This document shows positions 8,074-15,722 of a DNA stretch of 36,481 nt, piece by piece. The translations under genes and the position numbers were made by a program. How positions within the stretch are numbered: the stretch's first letter is position 1; each line of letters starts with the position of its first letter. The notes beneath the pieces were generated by a model that worked only from the letters and a program-made list of their open reading frames with translations, ran no database searches and was not told the origin of the DNA. The DNA comes from Spirochaetales bacterium (lineage in GTDB: Bacteria; Spirochaetota; Spirochaetia; Treponematales; Treponemataceae), in NCBI GenBank assembly GCA_003245785.1, contig QKCE01000279.1:1-36481 (forward strand), written 5' to 3'.

Positions 8074-8918
8074 ACCGGAAACTCGGCGAAGCCGCCTTCA
8101 AGGGCGCCGTGAACGTCGCGATAATCGTCCTCGGGATCGGGATGCTCTACCCGGTGCTCTGGCTCATAACCGCGTCCTTCAAGGAGAGCAACACGATCTT
8201 CTCGAGCCCCGGCCTGTGGCCCAAGGCCTTTACCCTCGCGAATTACGCCGAGGGTTGGAAGGGAATCGGGATCGTCGGGTTCGGGACCTTCTTCGCGAAC
8301 TCCTTCGCGATCTGCGGCCTCTCGGTCCTCGCGAACGTCGCGTTCTGCTCGCTCACGGCCTACGCCTTCGCGCGCCTGAAATTCCCGGGGAGGAAATTCT
8401 GGTTCGCCGCGATGATGCTCACCCTGATGCTCCCCTCCCACGTGACCACCATCCCGCGCTACGTGATCTTCCGTTCTTTCGGCTGGGTGGACACCTGGCT
8501 CCCCCTCGTCGTGCCGAAGGTTTTCGCCACCGACGCCTTTTTCATCTTCCTTCTCGTGCAGTTCGTCCGGAGCCTCCCGAAGGACCTCGACGAGTCCGCC
8601 CTGATGGACGGCTGCGGAAAGCTCGGCATATACCTCAGGATCGTGATGCCCCTCACGGTTCCCGCCCTCATCACCACGGTGCTCTTTACCTTCCTGTGGA
8701 CCTGGGACGATTTTTTCAACCAGCTGCTCTACCTCAATTCCCCGGGCCGTTACACCGTGCCCATGGGGCTCCGGCTCTTCCTCGATTCTTCGGGCATGTC
8801 GTCGTGGGGGCCGATGTTCGCGATGTCGGTCCTCTCGCTGGTTCCCTGCTTTATCCTGTTCTTCTCCCTTCAGCGCTACTTCATCCAGGGAATCACCACT
8901 ACGGGTTTGAAGGGATGA
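8070..8918 (+). CDS. Sugar ABC transporter permease (MalG/UgpE type)
   Basis: This 282-residue inner-membrane protein is the second permease subunit of the same importer. It has the standard MalG-like start (IGMLYPVLWLITASFKESNTIFSSPGLWPKAFTLANYAEGW) and six predicted helices. The EAA loop reads DESALMDGCGKLGIYLRIVMPLTVPALIT. The C-terminus (LQRYFIQGITTTGLKG) is the signature ending of this subfamily, so the protein is complete. The start ATG overlaps the TGA of the first permease. It should pair with that permease and a shared ATPase such as an MsmK/UgpC-type protein encoded elsewhere (inference). Confidence 0.95.
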   Translation: MNRKLGEAAFKGAVNVAIIVLGIGMLYPVLWLITASFKESNTIFSSPGLWPKAFTLANYAEGWKGIGIVGFGTFFANSFAICGLSVLANVAFCSLTAYAFARLKFPGRKFWFAAMMLTLMLPSHVTTIPRYVIFRSFGWVDTWLPLVVPKVFATDAFFIFLLVQFVRSLPKDLDESALMDGCGKLGIYLRIVMPLTVPALITTVLFTFLWTWDDFFNQLLYLNSPGRYTVPMGLRLFLDSSGMSSWGPMFAMSVLSLVPCFILFFSLQRYFIQGITTTGLKG

Positions 8919-8946
8919 ATGTCCCCGAACTATACGGAGGTGAAAC

Positions 8947-10251
8947 ATGAAGAAAAAGTACGCGGTTTTGGCCCTGCTCGCGCTCTGCGGCGCGATGTCC
9001 TTCGCGGCGGGAAAGAAGGATGCCGCCCCCCCGACGCCCGCCCCGGCTCCCGCGCCCGCGGCGACGGCGATCCGGTGGGCCTACTGGGGAAGCGGCGTCC
9101 GGGTGACGATCAGCCAGGAGGCGATCGACCTCTTCCAGCGAAAGAACCCGGGGTTCACGGTGAACCCGGAGGTTTCTGGCGGCACGGGAGACCACTTCAC
9201 GAAGGTGGATACCCAGATCGCGGGGGGGAACGGCCCTGATATCATCCAGATGGGCGGGAACCTCCCGGACTACGTGAAAAAGGGCGTGCTCCTACCCCTC
9301 GAGAAGTACGCGGGCGGCGCGCTGAACGCGGCGGCGATCGACCGGGGCGCGATAGAGTCAGGCACGATCGACGGGCACCTTTACGGCGTTTCCACCGGCG
9401 GCACGATGCCCGCCATGGTGTACAACAAGTCGATGCTCGAGCGCGCGGGCGCCCCGCTCCCGAAAACCTCGATGACCTACGCGGAATTCCGGGACTACCT
9501 CGTCAAGCTGAAGGCGCTGCTCCCGAAGGGCACCTACCCGATGATGGACGTGGGCTCCACCTCCTCGGGCTCCTTCCCCTTCGGGTACTGGACGCGCTAT
9601 AACGGCACGCCGCTCTACGACGCCGTCGCGAACGCGAGCGCCGTGAAGGCCGCCGACGCCCAGAAGTACCTCGAGCTCTTCAAGGACTACCGGGACAACG
9701 GCCTCGTTCCCCCGGCGGACGTCGCCGCGGGCTTCGCGGAGACCAACGCCGACACCTCGGCCCTCATCGCGGGGAAGGTCGCCATCGACGTGATCTGGAC
9801 CAACGCGCTGGGCAATTACCAGGCGGCCACCACCGACGACCTGGGGCTCATAGAGTTCCCGGGCGCGGCGGAGACGAAGGCCCTGTGGTCCGCGCCGAGC
9901 CAGTTCTACACGGTGAACAAGGACTCGAAGAATCCCGAGGCCGCAGTGAAGTTCATCGATTTCCTGGTGAACGATCCCGACGCCGCGAAAATACTCGGCA
10001 GCAACCGCGGGGCCTCGGCGTCCTCGACCGCCCGGGCGAGCGGCGCGAGCGACAAGAACGACGCCAAGATCCTGGCGTACATGAACGCCGCCGGGCCCCA
10101 CTCGTCGAAGGAAACGGCGCACCTTCCCAACGACACGGAGTTCAACAGCACGCTCTACCTCATTTACCAAAAGGTCGCCTTCGGCCAGCTTACGCCGGCC
10201 CAGGGCGGACAGCAGATCCAGGACCTCATTTCACGGATGATTAAAAAATAA
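8947..10251 (+). CDS. Extracellular sugar-binding protein (family 1)
   Basis: This 434-residue periplasmic binding protein delivers sugar to the two upstream permeases. The start is supported by a strong Shine-Dalgarno (CGGAGGTGAAAC). The leader MKKKYAVLALLALCGAMSFAAGKK could be cut by signal peptidase I at SFA, or lipidated at Cys14 if a relaxed lipobox is accepted. A Pro/Ala linker follows. The mature protein shows family-1 features: RWAYWGSG.RVTISQEAIDLFQRKNPGFTV, GGNGPDIIQMGGNLPDYVKKGVLLPLEKYA, the hinge region MPAMVYNKSMLERAGAP, and FYTVNKDSKNPEAAVKFIDFLVNDPDAAKILG. The gene is last in the 4155-10251 operon, 28 bases after the second permease. Confidence 0.94.
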   Translation: MKKKYAVLALLALCGAMSFAAGKKDAAPPTPAPAPAPAATAIRWAYWGSGVRVTISQEAIDLFQRKNPGFTVNPEVSGGTGDHFTKVDTQIAGGNGPDIIQMGGNLPDYVKKGVLLPLEKYAGGALNAAAIDRGAIESGTIDGHLYGVSTGGTMPAMVYNKSMLERAGAPLPKTSMTYAEFRDYLVKLKALLPKGTYPMMDVGSTSSGSFPFGYWTRYNGTPLYDAVANASAVKAADAQKYLELFKDYRDNGLVPPADVAAGFAETNADTSALIAGKVAIDVIWTNALGNYQAATTDDLGLIEFPGAAETKALWSAPSQFYTVNKDSKNPEAAVKFIDFLVNDPDAAKILGSNRGASASSTARASGASDKNDAKILAYMNAAGPHSSKETAHLPNDTEFNSTLYLIYQKVAFGQLTPAQGGQQIQDLISRMIKK

Positions 10252-10263
10252 ACGGCAGGCGAT

Positions 10264-10292
10264 CCCGGGCGGGCATGGGTCCGTCCGGGTTT
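10264..10292. terminator. Possible bidirectional stem-loop between convergent genes
   Basis: A 9-bp stem (CCCGGGCGG / CCGTCCGGG, one G-T pair) with an 8-base loop lies between the binding-protein gene and the convergent Omp85-like gene. The T tail is only three bases on the plus strand. It may serve as a terminator for the carbohydrate operon, but is weak. Confidence 0.4.
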
Positions 10293-10301
10293 CGCGTTCC
10301 C

Positions 10302-11663
10302 TCAATACGAAAGGCTGAAGCTGAAATCCACCTCGAGTCTCTTTCCCCCGATTACCCGGCTTTCCGGGCGGCAGTCCCAGGCGAAGCCGAGCTTTACCGG
10401 GAGCGATTTCATCGCGTCGAAGAGGAAGAGGATTTCCCCGCCCACCGCCGCGCCGTAATCGTCCAGGTAATCGGAGGCGTCGGGATCCCGGGCCCAGAAA
10501 AGGTCGACCGAGGGCGCCGCGTCTATCTCCGCGGAGTCGAAGCGGGCGATCCGCGTCTGCACGCCCGTGCGGAGGAAGGCGCCGTAGTTGCCGGAAATCT
10601 CCCCGTTCCTGATACCCCGCACCCGGGCGCCCAGGTCGAGCTGGGGCAAGCCCGAGGCGGCGAAGGCGTAGGCGCTGAAGCCCGGGTTGAAAGGCCCGAG
10701 GGCGCGGTAGGCGGCCAATTCCGCCTCGGCGATGAAGCTGTCGCGGATCGAGTCGTAGCGGGGGACGGAGCGATCCCAGCCCGCGGAAGCCGAGGCGGTC
10801 CAGCCGTCCCGGAAGTTCCCGACCCAATCGAAGGCGTCCACCGCGAAGGTGTTCTTGACGGAGACGGAGAGTTCCAGGGGGCCGTAGGCGAGCAGGTCGG
10901 GGTCGCTCGCCTCGACGAGGCGGTTCGCGGGGCTGCCCGCCACGCGGGCCGAAACCGTGTCGGAATAGCGGTCGCCGAAGCGGCGCGTCAGCCCGCCGGA
11001 AGCGGAGAGGCTCGTCACCTCGGCCTCGACCCCGGTACGGCCGCGGTATTCGACCGTCCGCTTTCCCCGGGTGGCCCCGCCGCCCAGGAACAGGGAGACC
11101 GGCCCGAGCTCGATGCCGGACACCGTCGTGAAGAGCATGAAATTGGGCTCGGTCCAGCGAAGGTTGTCGTTTTCGTCGGGAGGCGCGGTATAGAGGCCTA
11201 TGAGAAAGAGGTTCCGCAGGGTGCCCCCCAGGTTTGGCATGTTGACGATGGATCCTGCCTGGAGCCCGTCGTTGCTGTTGTAAAACGCGTAGGGGATGGG
11301 GATGACAGGGGCTCCGTCCTCTATCTCGACGACGAGGTCCGCGAGGTAATCGTCGATCCATTCCACCCGCACCGCGGATTTCTTGAATACCCGGAGCTTT
11401 TCGAGCTTCCTTGCCCGGTCCGCGGCATACTCCTCGAGGGCGGCGGAATCCTGAAATTCCAGGCCCTCGGCGGGGCCGAGAAGGGAAACGAGCGCCTCCG
11501 GGCGGGTTCGCCCATCGATCCGGTATATTTCATTCCGTATGGCGATGCGCGGGTTCTCCCCGGCTTCTTCGGCCGAAACCGCGAAGGCCGCGAGGGCGTT
11601 CAGCGCCAACACAAGCAGTACAGTGACGGAGAGTCGGTCCGCCGCCTTGGTCAATCGGTTCAT
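10302..11663 (-). CDS. Omp85-like outer-membrane protein with a single POTRA domain
   Basis: This 453-residue protein begins at the ATG at 11663; the ORF-track extension runs through the leuC promoter and is rejected. A signal peptide covers about residues 1-31 (VTVLLVLALNALAAFAVSA). Residues 38-117 fit one POTRA module: IRNEIYRIDGRTRPEALVSLLG, GLEF, a long helix ending ARKLEKLRVF, and VRVEWIDDYLADLVVEIEDG. The remaining 330 or so residues are rich in alternating polar and hydrophobic strands and end in an aromatic residue (VDFSFSLSY), as beta-barrels inserted by BamA do. Omp85/TamA-type proteins help assemble or export outer-membrane proteins. A single POTRA is fewer than in BamA or TamA. 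No Shine-Dalgarno is visible; the AT-rich upstream bases (TATATTATCAACT) could mean a nearly leaderless mRNA. Family call is by pattern only. Confidence 0.65.
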   Translation of the reverse strand: MNRLTKAADRLSVTVLLVLALNALAAFAVSAEEAGENPRIAIRNEIYRIDGRTRPEALVSLLGPAEGLEFQDSAALEEYAADRARKLEKLRVFKKSAVRVEWIDDYLADLVVEIEDGAPVIPIPYAFYNSNDGLQAGSIVNMPNLGGTLRNLFLIGLYTAPPDENDNLRWTEPNFMLFTTVSGIELGPVSLFLGGGATRGKRTVEYRGRTGVEAEVTSLSASGGLTRRFGDRYSDTVSARVAGSPANRLVEASDPDLLAYGPLELSVSVKNTFAVDAFDWVGNFRDGWTASASAGWDRSVPRYDSIRDSFIAEAELAAYRALGPFNPGFSAYAFAASGLPQLDLGARVRGIRNGEISGNYGAFLRTGVQTRIARFDSAEIDAAPSVDLFWARDPDASDYLDDYGAAVGGEILFLFDAMKSLPVKLGFAWDCRPESRVIGGKRLEVDFSFSLSY

Positions 11664-11722
11664 AGTTGATAATATAACCAAATTAACCGGCGAATTTGTC
11701 CTGGCTACCGGATTATTTGCTC

Positions 11723-11751
11723 TTGACTTAATAAATACTACAGTGTATACA
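11723..11751 (+). promoter_or_regulatory. Promoter of the leuC-like operon
   Basis: TTGACT and TATACA are separated by 17 bases, in an AT-rich stretch unlike the surrounding GC-rich DNA. The expected transcription start lies just before the AAGGAG ribosome-binding site of the gene at 11776. Confidence 0.65.
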
Positions 11752-11762
11752 GTATATATACA
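11744..11762. promoter_or_regulatory. Candidate operator, 19-bp inverted repeat over the -10 box
   Basis: TGTATA, seven bases, TATACA forms a perfect inverted repeat that covers the -10 element and the expected start site of the leuC-like operon. That position suits a repressor. No regulator gene adjoins it, so the binding protein is unknown; a GntR-type factor is one guess from the site's look. Confidence 0.45.
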
Positions 11763-11775
11763 AGGAGTTTTAATT

Positions 11776-13059
11776 ATGGGTAAAACGCTTGCGCAGAAAA
11801 TTTTTGAATCCCACGTGGTCGACAAGCCCTTCGGCGAGGCCTGGGTACTCCGGCTTGACCGGGTCTTCTGCCACGAGATCACCACTCCCGTCGCGATCAA
11901 CGACCTCGTAGCCCGGGGCATGGATACCGTATTCGACGCCGACAAGATCAAGGCCGTCATCGATCACGTAACCCCCGCGAAGGATTCCAAGACCGCGGAG
12001 CAGGGCAGGGTCCTTCGCAAATGGGCCGAGCGCCAGGGAATAAAGGACTTTTTCGACATCGGCAAGAACGGCGTCTGCCACGCCCTCTTCCCCGAGAAGG
12101 GCTTCGTCCGCCCGGGCTTCACCGTGATAATGGGGGACAGCCACACCTGCACCCACGGGGCCTTCGGCGCCTTCGCCGCGGGAGTCGGCACCACCGACCT
12201 CGAGGTCGGCATTCTCAAGGGCGTGTGCGCCTTCCAGTATCCCGGCACGATCCGCTTCGAGATCGACGGGAAACTGCCCGCCGGGGTCACCCCGAAGGAC
12301 GCGATCCTCACGATCATCAAGAAGGTCGGCGTGAACGGCGCCACCAACAAGGTGATGGAATTCGCCGGGAGCGCGGTGGACGCCATGTCGATGGAAGGCC
12401 GCATGACCCTGTGCAACATGGCGATCGAGGCGGGCGGCACGAGCGGCGTCTGCATGCCCGACGCCGTCACCGTCGAGTACCTCTGGCCCTTTATCGGCCC
12501 GGACGGCGACAAGACGTACGCGAACAAGGACGAAGCCCTGGTCGATTTCCTGAAATGGCACTCCGACCCGGACGCGGAATACGAGGCGGTCCACAAGATC
12601 GACGCGGCGAGCCTCGTGCCGGTGGCCACCTTCGGCTTCAAGCCCGACCAGGTCAAGACCATCAGGGAGATGGCGGGGACCAAGGTCGACCAGGTGTATA
12701 TCGGCAGCTGCACGAACGGCCGCATCGAGGACCTGAGGCAGGCCGCCGCGGTGCTCAAGGGCAAGACCGTGGCCCCGGGCGTGCGCGGCATCGTGAGCCC
12801 CGCCACGCCGGCGATTTTCCGGGAAGCCCTCAAGGAAGGCATCATCCAGGTTTTCATGGACGCGGGCTTCTGCGTCACGAACCCGACCTGCGGCGCCTGC
12901 CTCGGCATGTCGAACGGCGTCCTGGCCGACGGCGAGGTGTGCGCCTCCACGACGAACCGGAATTTCTTCGGCCGAATGGGCAAGGGCGGGACCGTCCACC
13001 TGATGAGCCCCGCGAGCGCCGCCGCGACCGCGGTGGCCGGGACCATAACCGAGGCGTGA
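11776..13059 (+). CDS. leuC: Aconitase-family hydro-lyase large subunit (3-isopropylmalate dehydratase-like)
   Basis: This 427-residue large subunit belongs to the two-subunit isopropylmalate isomerase/homoaconitase group. The ATG follows AAGGAG. The three cysteines that ligate the 4Fe-4S cluster are visible: Cys312 in IGSCTNGRIEDL, and Cys372 and Cys375 in NPTCGACLGMSNG. Other hallmarks are GDSHTCTHGAFGAFAAGVGTTD and NMAIEAGGTSGVCMPD. The length fits the shorter archaeal/thermotogal type (about 420) rather than the E. coli type (about 465). Members act on 3-isopropylmalate, citramalate, homocitrate or 2,3-dimethylmalate, and sequence alone does not settle which. No leuA or leuB lies nearby, so a leucine pathway role is likely but unproven. 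The small subunit follows 15 bases downstream. Confidence 0.92.
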   Translation: MGKTLAQKIFESHVVDKPFGEAWVLRLDRVFCHEITTPVAINDLVARGMDTVFDADKIKAVIDHVTPAKDSKTAEQGRVLRKWAERQGIKDFFDIGKNGVCHALFPEKGFVRPGFTVIMGDSHTCTHGAFGAFAAGVGTTDLEVGILKGVCAFQYPGTIRFEIDGKLPAGVTPKDAILTIIKKVGVNGATNKVMEFAGSAVDAMSMEGRMTLCNMAIEAGGTSGVCMPDAVTVEYLWPFIGPDGDKTYANKDEALVDFLKWHSDPDAEYEAVHKIDAASLVPVATFGFKPDQVKTIREMAGTKVDQVYIGSCTNGRIEDLRQAAAVLKGKTVAPGVRGIVSPATPAIFREALKEGIIQVFMDAGFCVTNPTCGACLGMSNGVLADGEVCASTTNRNFFGRMGKGGTVHLMSPASAAATAVAGTITEA

Positions 13060-13074
13060 GTTAAGGAGTACGAT

Positions 13075-13614
13075 ATGACCAAATTCGACGGCAAGGTCCT
13101 TTTCCTGGACCGGAGCGACATAAACACCGACGAGATCATCCCCGCGAAATACCTCACGGAGATTTCGAAAGAGGCGCTGAAGCCCAACTGCCTCGAGGAC
13201 CTGAAGGTGCCGGGCTTCGAGCCCAAGCGGGACGTGCCGGGGAAGGCCGCGATCGTGACCCGGGCGAACTTCGGCTGCGGCTCGAGCCGCGAGCACGCCC
13301 CCTGGGCACTGGAAGTGAACGGGATCAACATCGTGATCGCCGAGAGCTTCGCGCGCATTTTCCGGCAGAACATGTACAACTGCGGGCTCATCGCGACCGA
13401 GCTCGCGGCCGCGGAAATAGACGAGGTGTTCAAGGCCTTCTCGGGCCTCGATACCTCCGTCGCGGTCGACCTCGCCGCGGGAAAGATCGCGTTCTCGGCG
13501 ACCGGCGCGGGCGGGGCGAAAGTCGCGAAGGCTTACTCCTTCAAACTCGGCGAGTTCGAGGACGCCCTCGTGAAGGCCGGCGGCTGGGTCGCCTACGCCG
13601 CGGCGAACTACTGA
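13075..13614 (+). CDS. leuD: Aconitase-family hydro-lyase small subunit (3-isopropylmalate dehydratase-like)
   Basis: This 179-residue swivelling-domain subunit pairs with the upstream large subunit to complete the dehydratase active site. It has a Shine-Dalgarno (AAGGAG) before the ATG. Typical motifs are DINTDEIIPAKYL near the N-terminus and ANFGCGSSREHAPWAL, which contacts the substrate carboxylates. The specificity-loop position reads YLTE. In characterised archaeal homologues the residues after YL distinguish isopropylmalate from homoaconitate enzymes, and YLTE matches neither well as I recall them. The C-terminal region contains an Ala/Gly-rich segment and ends WVAYAAANY. Stop and the following GTG are 10 bases apart, so the racemase gene is likely in the same transcript. 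Confidence 0.9.
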   Translation: MTKFDGKVLFLDRSDINTDEIIPAKYLTEISKEALKPNCLEDLKVPGFEPKRDVPGKAAIVTRANFGCGSSREHAPWALEVNGINIVIAESFARIFRQNMYNCGLIATELAAAEIDEVFKAFSGLDTSVAVDLAAGKIAFSATGAGGAKVAKAYSFKLGEFEDALVKAGGWVAYAAANY

Positions 13615-13624
13615 GGTCCTGCCC

Positions 13625-14377
13625 GTGGCAAGGCGCGTTCCCGTCGCCGGGATAATCGGCGGCCTCGGCCCCGAGTCGACGGTCGACTACTATACCTCGA
13701 TCCTCCGGCGCTTCCGGGAGCGGGACCGCGCCCCGCGTTCCGCGGGGTACGCCCCGCGTTCCGGGGGGTACGCCGAGCGGAATCCCGAGCTTCTCATCGC
13801 GAGCGTGGACATTCACGCGATGCTCGCCCTGGTGGAGGCCCGCGACTTCGGCGCCATGGAGAACTTCCTCCTGGACGCCGTCGGGCGGCTCGCCCGGGGC
13901 GGCGCCGATTTCGCGGCGATAGCCTGCAACACCGCCCACGTCGTCTTCGACGGCGTCGCGGCGAAAAGCCCGATCCCGCTCGTCTCCATCGTCGATTCGG
14001 CCTGCGGCCTAATGAGGTCCGCGGGCCGTCGGCGCGCCCTCCTTACCGGGACGGCATTCACGATGGGGGAGGGATTTTACGCGGAGCGGGCCCAGGCGAT
14101 GGGGATCGAGATCGTCGCGCCGGAGAAGGCCGACCGGGAGGCTATACAGGACGTGATTTTCCCGGAGCTCGAGGAAGGCATCGTAGTCCCGGAGAAGAAG
14201 GCGAGGTTCGTGGAGATAGCGAACCGGTACGCCCGGGAGGCGGGGATAGACTCGGTTATCCTCGGCTGCACGGAACTCCCGCTCATGATAGGGGACGGGG
14301 ACCTCGCGGTCGCGACGGTGAACCCCTCGGCGGCCCACGTGGAAGCGATCGTGGGCGCGCTCCTCAACCCCCGATAG
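13625..14377 (+). CDS. Aspartate/glutamate racemase family protein
   Basis: This 250-residue cytoplasmic enzyme is of the cofactor-independent Asp/Glu racemase type, which uses two cysteines to invert an amino-acid alpha carbon. It starts at a GTG after GAGGTCC. The opening IIGGLGPESTVDYYTSIL is diagnostic of the aspartate-racemase subgroup. The two catalytic cysteines are Cys101 (AIACNTAHVVFD) and Cys215 (VILGCTELPLMI). An imperfect 21-base tandem duplication gives APRSAGY/APRSGGY at residues 37-50, lengthening a surface loop. The gene lies directly behind the leuC/leuD-like pair and its 3' end overlaps the convergent P-loop gene by 14 bases. Substrate may be Asp, Glu or another amino acid. 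Confidence 0.9.
   Translation: MARRVPVAGIIGGLGPESTVDYYTSILRRFRERDRAPRSAGYAPRSGGYAERNPELLIASVDIHAMLALVEARDFGAMENFLLDAVGRLARGGADFAAIACNTAHVVFDGVAAKSPIPLVSIVDSACGLMRSAGRRRALLTGTAFTMGEGFYAERAQAMGIEIVAPEKADREAIQDVIFPELEEGIVVPEKKARFVEIANRYAREAGIDSVILGCTELPLMIGDGDLAVATVNPSAAHVEAIVGALLNPR
13730..13771. repeat. 21-bp tandem duplication inside the racemase gene
   Basis: Two adjacent 21-base units beginning GCCCCGCGTTCC and ending GGGGTAC differ at one base. They encode two in-frame copies of a seven-residue APRS(A/G)GY segment, so the reading frame is kept. Confidence 0.85.
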
Positions 14378-14963
14378 TTTTCAGGAATCCCTCGACGAAG
14401 CTCGGGTCGCGGATGACGACGAACCGCTCGATATCGAATTCGTTCGAGGCCATCGCCTCGAGATACTGGGTCCGCCGGTTTTCGTGGGTGTTCCAGGCCC
14501 AGAGTATTATCGAGTCCCTCGACAGGAAGGATTTCCTGAAGGTTTCCCTGTTTCCCTTCCAGAGTTTCTTGCGGCCGAACACCCGATGGAAGGTGCGCAG
14601 GATTACCCGGCGCATGACGGTGAGCTTCGAGTAATCGAGCCACACGACCGTGTCGCTTTTCCCCCAGGTAAGGTCGCGGACCTTGTTGTAGTTCCCGTGG
14701 ATCACGAAACCGCGTTCCCCGCAGGAGGCGATCGCTTCCGCTATGCGGCAACGGAATTCCCCCGTGTCGCAGCCCTGCCAGTCCGGCTCCCAGTACAGCG
14801 CGTCCAGCTCTATGTCGTGGAGGCCGAGCCTCGAGGCGAGAAGGGCGGCGAGGGTGCTCTTCCCGGAGCCGCTCGTGCCCACGACGATGATCCGGGAATC
14901 CGGGCCTAGCCGGGGAGGGGTTTCGGGGCAGCCCTTCTCCCGGTCGTAAACGTAGACCTCCAC
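14364..14963 (-). CDS. FlaR-like P-loop kinase / AAA-type topology-modulation-like protein
   Basis: This 199-residue protein begins at a GTG 7 bases after the upstream gene's stop; no good Shine-Dalgarno is seen and no internal Met gives a better start. RIIVVGTSGSGKSTLAALLASRLGLHDIELDALYWEPDWQ (from about residue 24) combines the Walker A with the 'ELD.LYWEPDW' stretch typical of small nucleotide-kinase-like proteins annotated as FlaR or topology-modulation proteins. Later it shows FVIHGNYNKVRDLTWGKSDTVVWLDYS (probable Walker B and base-binding region) and the basic lid RTFHRVFGRKKLWKGNRETFRKSF. Role in DNA topology is a legacy annotation; a small-molecule kinase is as likely. The 3' end overlaps the racemase gene. 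Confidence 0.82.
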   Translation of the reverse strand: MEVYVYDREKGCPETPPRLGPDSRIIVVGTSGSGKSTLAALLASRLGLHDIELDALYWEPDWQGCDTGEFRCRIAEAIASCGERGFVIHGNYNKVRDLTWGKSDTVVWLDYSKLTVMRRVILRTFHRVFGRKKLWKGNRETFRKSFLSRDSIILWAWNTHENRRTQYLEAMASNEFDIERFVVIRDPSFVEGFLKTIGG

Positions 14964-14970
14964 GGGAGCG

Positions 14971-15513
14971 TCAGAACGCGAGGTCGGCGGTCTTGATCAC
15001 CGACGCGGTTCGCCCGGGATACTCGACCCCGGCGATGCCGACGTTGAGCTCGGCGATGAGGTCCCGCGCGGGGATCGTCCGGTCGCCTTCGACTTTCAGG
15101 TCCCTGGCGGTATGGGCGTCGCCGAGGAGCACGAGGTCGAACCCATGCTCGAGGGCGCCGTAGGCAGTCGCCCGGATGCACCAGTTGGTCACCGCGCCGG
15201 CGAGGACCACCGTCCGGATTCCCCTTTCGCGGAGGGTCCCGTCGAGGCCGGTTTCCTCGAAGGAGGAATTGTAGCGCTTGGCCACCAGGAGGTCGCCTTC
15301 CTTCGGCTCGAGCCCGTCGGCAAGCTTCCAGGCCGCGCTCCCCTTCACGAGGTTCTCGTCTTCGTGCTGAACCCATGCGACCAGGGCGCCGGCCTCCCGG
15401 GCCCTGCGTTCCGCCTCGAGAATCCGCTCGACGACCCGGCCGGTTTCGTGGGCGTTCGCGACGACCGCGGCCTGGGTATCCACTACGAGAAGTACCGTTT
15501 CTTTGGCTTTCAT
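14971..15513 (-). CDS. Isochorismatase-family cysteine hydrolase
   Basis: This 180-residue alpha/beta hydrolase belongs to the isochorismatase/nicotinamidase superfamily. The start is the ATG at 15513 (MKAKETVLLVVDTQ); the extra 51 ORF-track residues are basic, low-quality upstream translation. The family catalytic triad is in place: Asp12 (VVDTQ), Lys79 (VAKRYNSSF) and Cys112 (AGAVTNWCIRATA). The 'KRYNSSFEETGLDGTLRERGI' stretch is typical. Members hydrolyse amides or vinyl ethers such as nicotinamide, carbamates or isochorismate. The metal-site His residues of nicotinamidases are not obvious, so nicotinamide is unlikely. It is the first gene of a two-gene minus-strand operon with the FlaR-like gene. 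Confidence 0.9.
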   Translation of the reverse strand: MKAKETVLLVVDTQAAVVANAHETGRVVERILEAERRAREAGALVAWVQHEDENLVKGSAAWKLADGLEPKEGDLLVAKRYNSSFEETGLDGTLRERGIRTVVLAGAVTNWCIRATAYGALEHGFDLVLLGDAHTARDLKVEGDRTIPARDLIAELNVGIAGVEYPGRTASVIKTADLAF

Positions 15514-15621
15514 TGAAAAAAGGTACCACAGGCGGGGCGGCGCCGCAACGGTCCCGTCGGCGTGCCGGGCAAATCGATATCGCCGCAACGGGCGTGCCGG
15601 GTATTGCCGGACACCCGGTGG

Positions 15622-15644
15622 ACACGCCCGAACCGGGGGCGTGT
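15622..15644. promoter_or_regulatory. Hairpin in the divergent isochorismatase/ABC intergenic region
   Basis: ACACGCCC and GGGCGTGT form an 8-bp stem with a 7-base loop, without a T tail. Nearby, CGCCGCAACGG occurs at 15541 and 15581, each followed by GCGTGCCGGG, giving a pair of spaced direct repeats. Together they could be regulator sites for the divergent genes or simple GC-rich repeats. Confidence 0.3.
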
Positions 15645-15722
15645 TCAAGAACCGAAAAAAACGCACTTTGCCCCGAAAAAAAACACCTTTACACGCAGCC
15701 TCCCCGGGGAGATACTTTTCCC

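Noticed and set aside
11664-11960. N-terminal extension of the minus-strand Omp85-like ORF
   Set aside because: It reads antisense through the leuC start and promoter; a normal signal peptide starts at 11663.
11770-13433. 508- and 489-aa minus-strand ORFs opposite the leuC/leuD-like genes
   Set aside because: They are antisense shadows of genes with intact Fe-S and substrate motifs on the plus strand.
15541-15601. Spaced direct repeats as a CRISPR array
   Set aside because: Only two imperfect copies with a short, uneven gap; no cas genes in the window.
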